From Effrenium voratum (taxonomy: Eukaryota > Sar > Dinophyceae > Suessiales > Symbiodiniaceae): DNA of 64,000 nucleotides. The position numbers and the translations under genes are program-made. Location: contig CAUJNA010000170.1 in NCBI GenBank assembly GCA_963377175.1, positions 186,001-250,000 on the forward strand, read 5' to 3'. This document shows positions 21,830-29,765 of this stretch, in pieces. The notes beneath the pieces were generated by a model. The model made no database searches. It saw only the letters and a program-made list of their open reading frames with translations, and was not told the DNA's origin. The number at the start of each line of letters is the position of its first letter. The stretch's first letter is position 1.

Positions 21830-22594
21830 ATGACAGATGTTCCAATAATAAAACCAATAAACATAACTGAATATGAATTCAAGCAATCCAAATATGAGCA
21901 CGTGCCAAAATTACCATTTAGAAGTATTATAGTTGCTTCTTCGACAGGCGGTAAGACTGTCCTTATTCAAAATTTAATATTGAATGTTTATAGAAATTCA
22001 TTTGCAAGAATATTTATATTCTCACCCAGCGTCCATAACGACCCTACATTTACAGAAGTTAAAAAATATATCAGGGACGAATTGCACGTGGATGATGAAA
22101 AAGAACAAATTTATTTTGATAATTATAATCCAAGTGATTTAGAAAATGTAATTGAAAGACAGAAGAAAATAATTAATTATATGAAATCTAAAAAGATAAA
22201 GAAACTACATTCAATATTAATCGTTATAGATGACCACGCAGACGACCCTAAATTTGTTAGATATAGTAAATTATTACATGGATTATTTACAAGAGGCAGG
22301 CACGATGCAGTAAGTGTGATTTGTTCAACACAAAAATACAATGTTTTGGCGCCTATCATTCGTTTAAATGCCAGTTCATTATATATTTTTAGGTTGAAAA
22401 ATGCCAGTGAATTAATGAGTTTTATTGAAGAAAATAGCGCCATTGTTGACAAACAGCAATTATTAGATATGTATCATCAAGCAGTGAATTTTGCTCCATA
22501 TTCTTTTTTCTACGTGAATATGAATTCAAAAGACATTAACAAAATGTTTCATATCAATTTTGAACAGGCATTTCAAATTACAAATGATGAATAA
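21830..22594 (+). CDS. A32/FtsK-type genome-packaging ATPase
   Basis: 254 aa, the usual length for PLV and virophage packaging ATPases. The Walker A is ASSTGGKT (Lys42, Thr43), a variant without the first glycine that is common in this family. The Walker B is ILIVIDDHADD (Asp134, Asp135). A downstream HDAVSVICSTQKYNVLAP segment fits the sensor region (STQ). In this virus class the enzyme pumps genomic DNA into the capsid using ATP. It is the first rightward gene after the palindrome and precedes a small zinc-finger gene by 30 nt. The ATG at 21830 follows an AT-rich leader. Confidence 0.9.
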   Translation: MTDVPIIKPINITEYEFKQSKYEHVPKLPFRSIIVASSTGGKTVLIQNLILNVYRNSFARIFIFSPSVHNDPTFTEVKKYIRDELHVDDEKEQIYFDNYNPSDLENVIERQKKIINYMKSKKIKKLHSILIVIDDHADDPKFVRYSKLLHGLFTRGRHDAVSVICSTQKYNVLAPIIRLNASSLYIFRLKNASELMSFIEENSAIVDKQQLLDMYHQAVNFAPYSFFYVNMNSKDINKMFHINFEQAFQITNDE

Positions 22595-22624
22595 AGATAT
22601 TCTAACTTAATATAATATAATAAT

Positions 22625-22885
22625 ATGCCAATGAAACTATGTAGATGTGGTGGATTGTATCGTAGAGGTAATTATAATTTTCATACTAATTCTTGGATAC
22701 ATAAACTTTATAAGGCATTGAAGAGGAGGGCAACGGACGAGGAATTATTAAGATTTCAAAATAATTTTGTTGATGAAGACGCTTCGCCAGAGGCTCGCGA
22801 GCTTCGCGACGATTTAATAGATGAAACAAATAGCACTGTTTCAACATCAACGCCAAAAAGTGAAAGAAGTTGTATAAGCAATTGA
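22625..22885 (+). CDS. Small zinc-finger protein, CxC-x11-H-x5-H
   Basis: 86 aa. Cys6, Cys8, His20 and His26 match exactly the positions in the 60-aa protein at 21312. The C-terminal half is acidic, then Ser/Thr-rich. The GC-rich GCTCGCGAGCTTCGCGA inside the gene (about 22791-22809) resembles the palindrome word in the 21.7-kb region and the TIR hairpin. Probably binds nucleic acid; function unknown. Confidence 0.65.
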   Translation: MPMKLCRCGGLYRRGNYNFHTNSWIHKLYKALKRRATDEELLRFQNNFVDEDASPEARELRDDLIDETNSTVSTSTPKSERSCISN

Positions 22886-22888
22886 TAG

Positions 22889-22909
22889 CATTAAGCCATT
22901 GGCTTAATG
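22889..22909. terminator. Hairpin between convergent genes
   Basis: CATTAAGCCA-T-TGGCTTAATG, a perfect 10-bp stem 4 nt after the plus-strand gene and 9 nt from the end of the minus-strand gene at 22918. It could end both transcripts. Confidence 0.6.
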
Positions 22910-22917
22910 TTATTAAT

Positions 22918-23145
22918 TCAAAATAAAGAATAACTACATAAATTTAAGGCAGGTAATTTATAATATATTTTATCTTTTTTACATTCATTAACTTTTTCTA
23001 ATTTATTGATTATTGCTTTCAATGAATTTATTTGTAGAATATCAATTCTTGACATTTCACTTATCGTATTTACATCTATATCTTTTATTACTTTAATAGC
23101 CTCTTCGTCATCAATTTCTACTGGTTTTGATTTACTTGAACCCAT
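22918..23145 (-). CDS. Small protein with N-myristoylation signal
   Basis: 75 aa, starting MGSSKSKP: Gly2 and Ser6 fit the N-myristoyltransferase rule, followed by a basic residue. The rest is a mixed helical segment with ISEMSRIDILQINSLKAI. Myristoylated small proteins in DNA viruses often attach to membranes or capsid interior; which applies here is unknown. It is the last gene of the leftward structural block from the capsid gene. Confidence 0.55.
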   Translation of the reverse strand: MGSSKSKPVEIDDEEAIKVIKDIDVNTISEMSRIDILQINSLKAIINKLEKVNECKKDKIYYKLPALNLCSYSLF

Positions 23146-23156
23146 TATATATAATA

Positions 23157-23962
23157 TTATTTAGATTTTAATTTTTCAAAATTGAAATGTTGGTTTTCTT
23201 CTTCTTCTTCGTCTTCAGTTGGTGCTGGTATTTCTGTTGGACTTTCGGATGAAGAACTATGAACAGTAATAGGTGGAGAACTATGAACACTAATAGCTTC
23301 ATTTGATGAATTGCTACTGCTACTTTGTGCATTTCCTGCTGTTATCTGATTAACTAAATCTGCGATATTTATTGTTGTTGCAATTGCGCTATGTGATAAG
23401 TTTAATATTATATCTGCTACTGTAGCGCCGTTGTGTAGCATTATTTCTATCATTTTTGTCAGTTTGAACTTCTTTTCTTCTTCATCGCTGTCATCCTCGT
23501 CTGGTGGTTTCTTTGGCGGTGGTTCTGGCGGTTTGTTGTTGTCAAGCATTTTAGTAAAGGCTGACACCATTGCATCGCGTTGGTTTTTCAATGTTTGTGT
23601 TGCCTGTGCTCTTGTTGGTTCATTTCTTTTGTATGCGTTGCGCCAAAAGTTTTTAAGCATTATTTTAAACATATTGTCCTGGTTTTCCCTGACCTTAAAC
23701 GCTTCGAATGTCATATTTACTTGTTGATTTGCATCATTGTATAACTTTTCTTGCGTCTCTCTGGTTGCTGTAGCAATAGTATCTGTGTTGGTTGCAATGT
23801 CAATAAATTCTCTCGGCGTGCCCTTTTTCATAAATTTCGGTGGTTGTATTGTTGTTGGTGTGTTGGTTTCATTAGGTTATGTATTGTAAAACTGTCGTCA
23901 TCATATTTATCATTGAATTTCTGCTTCTTTCTTTTCAGTATATTTTTCGTTAATATTATCAT
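23157..23962 (-). CDS. PLV protein of unknown function, N-terminus frameshifted
   Basis: The main frame gives 224 aa from an internal ATG at 23831: helical N-terminal part, proline-rich KPPEPPPKKPPDEDDSDEEE, a hydrophobic segment, then Ser-rich and acidic tail. A better start is the ATG at 23962, 17 nt after the upstream gene's stop, whose frame (MIILTKNILKRKKQKF) runs to about 23868 and there passes into the main frame by one base. The two parts probably form one protein of about 268 aa. It lies in the capsid gene block, so a virion or assembly role is plausible. No family was recognised. Confidence 0.55.
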
Positions 23963-23979
23963 TATTATTATTTATATTT

Positions 23980-24990
23980 TTATTTCTTACCTTTGCCCTT
24001 AAAACTTGCCTTGAGTTCTTCTATTTTACCCTTGCTTAAATTTGCTATCCACCCGCCATTATCAATAGTGTCTAAAATCATATCCACTAAATATTGTTTG
24101 TATGTTCTCGCCTTGCCTCTGCCTTTGTGTTTCAATTCTTCTTGTATTTCGCTTTCTTCTGGCACTTGAATTCCTCTTAAATAAAATTGAAATTTAATAT
24201 CATTTACTGTTAAATTAGGGTTTTCTTTCCAGTAAACAGGACTAATATTATTATCTATTGTTGTTTTAAATAATGGCGTCATTGGCAATGGTGGTGGTTG
24301 TTGGGCTGTTGAACTTGATGCTCCTGTTGCTTGTTGAACTGGTGTCGCGTAAAAATTGTCATCTACTGCTTGAGGTGATAGTTCAACATCTTCTACGCGC
24401 ATTGTTTGCTGGTCGTCTGCTACTGCTCTACCTGCTGGCGCTTGTCGTGGTTCTGTTGGTGCTGATTGTCTGTTTGCCACCATTCTATGAAATAATGTTC
24501 CGCCCATCTCTCTTAAATTTGATGCCATCGCTCTGCCTACTTCTTCCGCTTTCCGCTTTGTTGCAGTTGCTATATCTTGTAATTGTGTATCTACCATCCC
24601 TTCGTGTTGCCTTGCCGTTTGTTGTGGTGTGGAAAAATCATATTCATCATTTATTGCATCAGCGCTTGCTTGGACTGGTGTTTCTGCATTCATTTTGTGA
24701 ACTGCATATGTGTGTCCATTTCTATGTGCTTCTTGTTTCATCATTGCCTCTCTCATTTGTCTGTCTAATATTCTCATCTCTTGGTCTTTCAATAATTCTA
24801 AATGGTCGCTTCCATCAAAAAAACTACCCTGAGGACTTGCTTTGAAGAATGTAGCATCTCGGTTAGGTAGTTTTCCCGTTATTAAATCATTTTCGCCAAT
24901 TAGACCTACAATTTCTTCATAAGTAGGTCGTCGTTTCAATCCAAATTTTGCATATGGATTTATTAATTCTAGACTTGCTGTAGTTGCCAT
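23980..24990 (-). CDS. PLV protein of unknown function, probable virion component
   Basis: 336 aa, not recognised. The N-terminal 80 residues hold PYAKFGLKRRPTYEEIVGLI; the middle is a long low-complexity stretch rich in Gln, Ala and Pro. The C-terminal 90 residues (NLTVNDIKFQFYLRGIQVPE onward) look like a folded domain ending in a lysine tail. It sits between the capsid genes and the 268-aa gene in one leftward block, with short spacers. A scaffold or minor virion role is inferred from position only. Confidence 0.6.
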   Translation of the reverse strand: MATTASLELINPYAKFGLKRRPTYEEIVGLIGENDLITGKLPNRDATFFKASPQGSFFDGSDHLELLKDQEMRILDRQMREAMMKQEAHRNGHTYAVHKMNAETPVQASADAINDEYDFSTPQQTARQHEGMVDTQLQDIATATKRKAEEVGRAMASNLREMGGTLFHRMVANRQSAPTEPRQAPAGRAVADDQQTMRVEDVELSPQAVDDNFYATPVQQATGASSSTAQQPPPLPMTPLFKTTIDNNISPVYWKENPNLTVNDIKFQFYLRGIQVPEESEIQEELKHKGRGKARTYKQYLVDMILDTIDNGGWIANLSKGKIEELKASFKGKGKK

Positions 24991-25036
24991 ATTTATTATA
25001 ATAATAGTTAGATTATTAATATTATTATAATAAATC

Positions 25037-25354
25037 TTAAGTAAATATTAACTTTTTTGTATCTTCATACCATTTATTTAAATGTTCTTTTGTTGCATGT
25101 GGCAAGTTAGGACGATATAATTCGCCCATCATCCTATCCAGCTCATTTACATAGTTTGCTCTCTTGTTTCCTTCGTCAATCTTTTTCCTTAATGCTACTG
25201 ATGCTTCTTGTGAGTTTCTTAACTTCATTTGTTCGTGCAGGTGTTCTAAATATTTTGTATCTTTTAAATCAAATGGACTATATTTAATTTGGGAGGATTG
25301 TAAAAATATCTTACCTTTATTTTTCTTATTATTTCGTTTATGAAATTTATACAT
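25037..25354 (-). CDS. Small charged PLV protein downstream of capsid gene
   Basis: 105 aa from the ATG at 25354; an upstream in-frame non-ATG extension overlaps the capsid gene end and is less likely. Very basic N-terminus (KFHKRNNKKNKGK), then a helical, charged body. It begins 26 nt after the capsid gene stop. No family was recognised. Confidence 0.6.
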   Translation of the reverse strand: MYKFHKRNNKKNKGKIFLQSSQIKYSPFDLKDTKYLEHLHEQMKLRNSQEASVALRKKIDEGNKRANYVNELDRMMGELYRPNLPHATKEHLNKWYEDTKKLIFT

Positions 25355-25379
25355 TATATATTTATCATAGATTTTAATT

Positions 25380-26966
25380 TTAATCGTAAAGCACGCTCCC
25401 ACTTTCGCGTAATTCCAGAACAGACTCCGAAATCATATGCACAAATAATTCTCGCACATCTTCATCAGTTGTCAGTGCTCTGTTAGACCCTTTCAATTTA
25501 AAAACGAGTAAACCACCCATTTTAGTATTCTGTCCAGTAAAATTAGTGTCTGCCATTTTCTCAAACGATATACCAATTACAAATTTATCTTCTCTAAATC
25601 GCTTGTAGGAAATACTAAAGGCATCTTGGTCAGGGTTCAAATAGTGTAATGTTCGTCTTAAATAATATGCAGTTTCTGCCATTGATTGACATTCAAACTC
25701 TGGATATTTCTTGTTGTTGATTTGTAATTGCCACGTTAAATTTAAATCTTTATCTTGAAAGCCTTTACCTTGGAAACGCCCACGATCAGCGCCATCTGGA
25801 TCAGGACCATCAAAAATACGAGAATTAATCATAGGATTGTAAAAGTAATTCCATCGCTTGTAAATATAATTATCATGTCTGTAATAGTTGGCATTATCAG
25901 CATCTACACCTGCTCTTGGCGCACGATACAATGTAATGAAACAACCATTTAATTTAGAAGCGGATTTAACAATGTTCATATTAATTTCACCTCCTCCTCC
26001 TGCGCTGAATGATTGTGTCATAGTGTGATACATTGGAAATACTAATTTCAAACTTTGACCCTCTAATAAATGCTTTACTATATTATTATTGACCGTGTTG
26101 TCCAATTGTATTACCTCAGCTCTAATGATTACGTTATTCAATTCCCACTGTGTTGAGGTGTCTCCTGTTGTGAAATAATAACCATTTGCATCAATATGAA
26201 CATTGTCATCGGTTTTAGCAAAAGGTGTAATTACTGGTATATGTTCATCTGATACAATTGTAAATTCCAGTTCAAGTGGAGCATATCTTAAAGGTAAATA
26301 ATAATTGCTTTCTAACAGTCCGCATACTGGTTTATGTCCTAATCGCATATAACCATTAGCGCCGGGAATTCCTGCTACTGAATGGCGAGTATATCGTGCT
26401 GTTAAATCTCCCCAGTTGTTATGGTCTTTTGTAGTTGGAAATGTTGTTGCCTCAGGGTCGGCAGCGGGATTTTTTCGTGTATTAACATCTAACATTTCTG
26501 CCAGTCCAGTAGCATAAGTATGTCGCCAGTCATCATCCCAACGAGGATTAGCGCTACCTTCTAAATCGTCCATATCTCTAGCATCTTGACTTTTAAAGGA
26601 ATTATACAATTCACAGTGCCTATTGTATTCAATAATATCCTGAACCTGTTGTCCGCCTACTGTGCATCTATAACGACTGAAGAAGGATGATAAATTACCT
26701 AACGGGCGTAAAAAATGACTTCGTGTTCCGTCAGTGTTTTGAAGATTTGCAAATAAACGAATACTTGATAAATCAATATATGTGTTGTCTTCTCCTGATA
26801 TATGAAATCTAATATTTTTGTTTCCTGCATTTGGATTATAAACATTACTGCCTGATGGAAAATAATTAACGTGTCTTCTGTCTGTGATGTATTGTGCTGT
26901 TTCTGGAAGTCCAAAATTTAACGAGTTAATCATTGTAGTTTCACTTTCTGCAATTATATTATCCAT
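25380..26966 (-). CDS. Major capsid protein, double jelly-roll
   Basis: 528 aa, within the 450-650 aa usual for PLV and virophage major capsid proteins. The N-terminal region contains YFPSGSNVYNPNAGN, IRFHISG and a DLSSIRLFANLQN strand, followed by GGQQVQDIIEYNR, a pattern I associate with PLV capsid proteins. Two beta-rich halves are separated near residue 270-300, consistent with two jelly-roll folds forming trimeric hexons. The start at 26966 is well placed before an AT-rich leader. It leads a leftward block of at least four more genes. Confidence 0.85.
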   Translation of the reverse strand: MDNIIAESETTMINSLNFGLPETAQYITDRRHVNYFPSGSNVYNPNAGNKNIRFHISGEDNTYIDLSSIRLFANLQNTDGTRSHFLRPLGNLSSFFSRYRCTVGGQQVQDIIEYNRHCELYNSFKSQDARDMDDLEGSANPRWDDDWRHTYATGLAEMLDVNTRKNPAADPEATTFPTTKDHNNWGDLTARYTRHSVAGIPGANGYMRLGHKPVCGLLESNYYLPLRYAPLELEFTIVSDEHIPVITPFAKTDDNVHIDANGYYFTTGDTSTQWELNNVIIRAEVIQLDNTVNNNIVKHLLEGQSLKLVFPMYHTMTQSFSAGGGGEINMNIVKSASKLNGCFITLYRAPRAGVDADNANYYRHDNYIYKRWNYFYNPMINSRIFDGPDPDGADRGRFQGKGFQDKDLNLTWQLQINNKKYPEFECQSMAETAYYLRRTLHYLNPDQDAFSISYKRFREDKFVIGISFEKMADTNFTGQNTKMGGLLVFKLKGSNRALTTDEDVRELFVHMISESVLELRESGSVLYD

Positions 26967-27122
26967 TACTTATATATGATGATATAGATTTTTTTTAAAA
27001 AAAAATAACTATATCAAAATTAGAACATGATAAACTTAGATTTTATTTTTTTATTTTTATATTTTTCTTATGTGGAAGCATTGTAGTAGAATTGTTTGAA
27101 GTTGTATTTTTTATAGTATTTA

Positions 27123-27260
27123 TTAGATATTTTTTGTATCAACTATATCTTTTAAAGTATCATAATCTAAATTTTTATATTGTTTATCGTATTTCGTAGG
27201 TTCTTTTGTCAGTTTCTTCTCTAATGGAATTTTGTTTTGTTTATCTTTATTTCTAAACAT
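27123..27260 (-). CDS. Very small basic PLV protein
   Basis: 45 aa from the ATG at 27260 (an upstream non-ATG extension is unlikely). Lys-rich with a short helical C-terminal LDYDTLKDIVDTK. It follows the lipase gene by 63 nt on the same strand. Function unknown; coding status rests on the frame and position only. Confidence 0.4.
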   Translation of the reverse strand: MFRNKDKQNKIPLEKKLTKEPTKYDKQYKNLDYDTLKDIVDTKNI

Positions 27261-27323
27261 TATTATTAATATTATTGATATTTTATTGTTCTGGTGTTGA
27301 ATTAGGGTTGAAACGCGAAGCAT

Positions 27324-28103
27324 TTAACCCGAATTATCATTCGGGTTGAACCCATTAGAAATATCAGTAGTAGGATTAATTTCAGTCATACCTTGTCCTG
27401 TCCAATTATTGAAACTGTGTTTATCTAATAAATTATTGCTTTCTATTTCTCCAGTTATTGCCGCGTCATCGAACATTGCTATAGGGTCTCCACGATTTCT
27501 AAATCGTAAGTGTCGCGGGTTTTTCTGTTGATTAATTCCTGATACAAAAGGTGATGAATAAACAGTACTAGCATATTTGTTGCCGTGTCTGTTGTTGATT
27601 TCTTGAACAACGGATGAACCGAGGCTATGTCCAACAATTCTATTCACATCTGGATTTTTCCTTAATTCTTCCATTGCGTCCTTATATCTTTCGCTTAATT
27701 GAACATTATGAGTAGGAATAAAAAACAAATCTGCAATGACATCATTGACTTTGTGGCCTAGTCCTGTTTTAGCACCAGTGCCACCAATGTATAAAGTGTT
27801 GCCTATTCTTGTTATTCCATTTATATTTGAATACGCGGCGTCTAAACCTTTAACATCATCAATTTTATTTTTATTTTGAACATTAATTTCTTCAGCATAT
27901 CGTGTTTTGTTTTTCATTATGTGCTTATCAAAATGTTTATTGAAACCTCCTATTTTGTCTTCCAATTTCTTTTTATGATTAAAAAATACATCTTCTATTA
28001 AATCTTTACCTGCCGTATATGCTTTATCACTTGCTACACCTGCCATTATTTGTGTAGGCGTCCTGCCTTCAATAGCACCTAATAATAGTTGTCGCCCAAT
28101 CAT
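27324..28103 (-). CDS. Class 3-type lipase / alpha-beta hydrolase
   Basis: 259 aa. The nucleophile elbow GHSLGSSV (about residues 158-165) is the G-x-S-x-G of class 3 lipases. Downstream, YSSPFVSG and RNRGDPIAMFD supply a likely catalytic Asp, and DKHSFNNW a likely His. The strand before the elbow (VNRIVGHSLG) fits the fold. Lipases of this type are encoded by some protist-infecting small DNA viruses and could help in membrane passage at entry or release; that role is inferred. No signal peptide. Transcribed away from the penton gene with a shared 112-bp promoter gap. Confidence 0.75.
   Translation of the reverse strand: MIGRQLLLGAIEGRTPTQIMAGVASDKAYTAGKDLIEDVFFNHKKKLEDKIGGFNKHFDKHIMKNKTRYAEEINVQNKNKIDDVKGLDAAYSNINGITRIGNTLYIGGTGAKTGLGHKVNDVIADLFFIPTHNVQLSERYKDAMEELRKNPDVNRIVGHSLGSSVVQEINNRHGNKYASTVYSSPFVSGINQQKNPRHLRFRNRGDPIAMFDDAAITGEIESNNLLDKHSFNNWTGQGMTEINPTTDISNGFNPNDNSG
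27326..27347 (-). terminator. Hairpin at the lipase 3' end
   Basis: AACCCGAAT-TATC-ATTCGGGTT, a perfect 9-bp stem that includes the last codons of the lipase frame and reaches its stop codon. Confidence 0.55.
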
Positions 28104-28215
28104 ATATTATTAATATATATTTCATTTTTTTAAAAACAAATATCTATTAATAACAATAATTACAAAGTAATTATCAATAATAATTATAATATAATTTCTA
28201 TTGTATATTATATTT
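28104..28215. promoter_or_regulatory. Divergent promoter gap, lipase / penton
   Basis: 112 bp of almost pure AT between divergent genes, with a small palindrome ATAATTAC-AAA-GTAATTAT. No TATTTAAAGAAATA motif is present, unlike the replication genes. Confidence 0.45.
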
Positions 28216-29070
28216 ATGAGTGATAGATTAACATATAAAAAAATCTATGTTGATAGTGCCTACAGATTGCAAGAAAGTAATTCTACCAGCGATTTTATTA
28301 TAGAACTTGACCAAAACTTTGAAATTCCGCCAAGAACAAAAATGTTCGTAACGGAATGTTCATTCAGCACTCCGTTTTATACAACGGAGAAAGGGTTTTA
28401 CGAACGCTTCTATATTATGTTATATAATAGTTCCAATGTCTTATTAAGAAGCACTGCCGTTGATGTATCCGGTGAAATTTATTATGCTAATCAATTATCA
28501 TACAAAATACAAACGGAATTAAACACGGCATTTAATGACATTGTGCCTGACTTATTCTTAACAGTATATGGACAGAGCGAGAGACGCATGGAGCTTAAAT
28601 TAAATGACCCTCTAACTTACAAAATCAAAATACCTACAGATGAAGAATTAGAAACTTATGTAAATGGCGAATGGAACAGAGGACAGTTTGAATATGACAA
28701 CTTGAGACCAAAAGCTATCAATTATTTATTAAGTAATTATATTGCCTATGAACCTGCGTCATCTTGGTTAAGTGGATATTTTAATTTAGTTCCTTTTCAG
28801 AATATATACATAAATTGTCCTCAATTAAGCGATTATAAATATTCAGCACCTAACAATTTCAGCAGTTCAGTAATTAAAAAAGTTCAAATCAATCAACAAC
28901 TTGGCGGAGTTATAACAGATTTTACAGCGCCCATATATGCAGATTTTATTGATGTAGGCGGTAAAAATATTAAGAGACTACACTTTAGAATAACAACTTC
29001 AAGAAACGAATTAATTGATTTTCACGGCGTTCCCATTTCTTTTAGCATTCTCTTTCAATTAGATAATTGA
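28216..29070 (+). CDS. Minor capsid (penton) protein
   Basis: 284 aa from the ATG at 28216; the in-frame TTG five codons earlier is not needed. The start KKIYVDSAYRLQESNSTSDF and the following IPPRTKMFVTECSFSTPFYT, then GFYERFYIML, form the N-terminal pattern typical of PLV and virophage penton proteins. They form a single jelly-roll that assembles as pentamers at capsid vertices. Beta-rich throughout, no membrane segment. It leads a rightward run with the zinc-finger and fibre-like genes, all probably virion components. Confidence 0.8.
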   Translation: MSDRLTYKKIYVDSAYRLQESNSTSDFIIELDQNFEIPPRTKMFVTECSFSTPFYTTEKGFYERFYIMLYNSSNVLLRSTAVDVSGEIYYANQLSYKIQTELNTAFNDIVPDLFLTVYGQSERRMELKLNDPLTYKIKIPTDEELETYVNGEWNRGQFEYDNLRPKAINYLLSNYIAYEPASSWLSGYFNLVPFQNIYINCPQLSDYKYSAPNNFSSSVIKKVQINQQLGGVITDFTAPIYADFIDVGGKNIKRLHFRITTSRNELIDFHGVPISFSILFQLDN

Positions 29071-29081
29071 ATAAACAACCT

Positions 29082-29121
29082 AAATATTAATATTTATATC
29101 AAATTATTAATATTAATATTT
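29082..29121 (+). terminator. Hairpin after penton gene
   Basis: AAATATTAATATT and AATATTAATATTT are perfectly complementary (13 bp) with a 14-nt loop, 11 nt past the penton stop. Confidence 0.5.
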
Positions 29122-29185
29122 CTCAATTTGTCCATATAGACAAAATATATAAAAAAATATAGACAAAATATATAATATATTATAT

Positions 29186-29730
29186 ATGTCAGAAGTTGAA
29201 CCTGAAATTACTAATACAATTGAAGCAGACGAGCCAGTAAATGAATTACCACCAATTGAAGAAGAACACCAATAATAGAACCAACACAAGAAATAAAACC
29301 TGTAGAACCTCTTATAAACAACTCAAAAACTCAAGCGCGCAATGAAAAGAAAATAACCTGTCCAAAATGTGCCAAAACTTTAACATTAAAATCATATAGA
29401 TACAGCCACGAGCGCAATTGCCAAGGACCATTAGAATCTAAACCAATTAAATCAATCAAACCAAAAGCAGTTCCGATAGCAAAACCCCAAAAGGTAGAAT
29501 ACAACGAAGTAGCGCACCACGAAGAAAATCAACAACCACAACCGCAACAAAATAATATAATAGCGAACACACCGCCCCCAAGAAGATCGCAACAACAACC
29601 GCCTCCAAACCCGCTACAAAATATAGCACAGCAATACCAATTATTGCAAAATGAATATTTGAGACAGAAGCAAGAAAAATATAATGCATTAAATAAAGGT
29701 ATATTTGGTTCAAGAGGAAAAAAAAGATAG
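29186..29730 (+). CDS. Zinc-finger, proline/glutamine-rich virion-type protein, frame broken
   Basis: The ATG at 29186 opens MSEVEPEITNTIEADEP and stops after about 29 codons. One frame over, the sequence is open from about 29266 to a TAG at 29728-29730. It carries TCPKCAKTLTLKSYRYSHERNC (C-x2-C-x12-H-x3-C finger), a Gln/Pro-rich linker, a coiled-coil-like end and a basic tail FGSRGKKR. The frames meet at a GAAGAACACC site, where one missing A would explain the break. The open part lacks its own ATG, so it is easily missed. Similar finger plus basic-tail proteins occur in giant viruses and PLVs as far as I recall. Confidence 0.6.
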
Positions 29731-29765
29731 TATATATTTATTTTATAACCTACTATATAATAATT

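Noticed and set aside
25355..25402. Upstream extension of the 105-aa gene into the capsid gene end
   Set aside because: It needs a non-ATG start and overlaps the capsid coding end; the ATG at 25354 fits the spacing seen elsewhere.
28201..28215. TTG start extending the penton protein by five residues
   Set aside because: An ATG follows at 28216 in a proper AT-rich leader, and the family pattern begins right after it.
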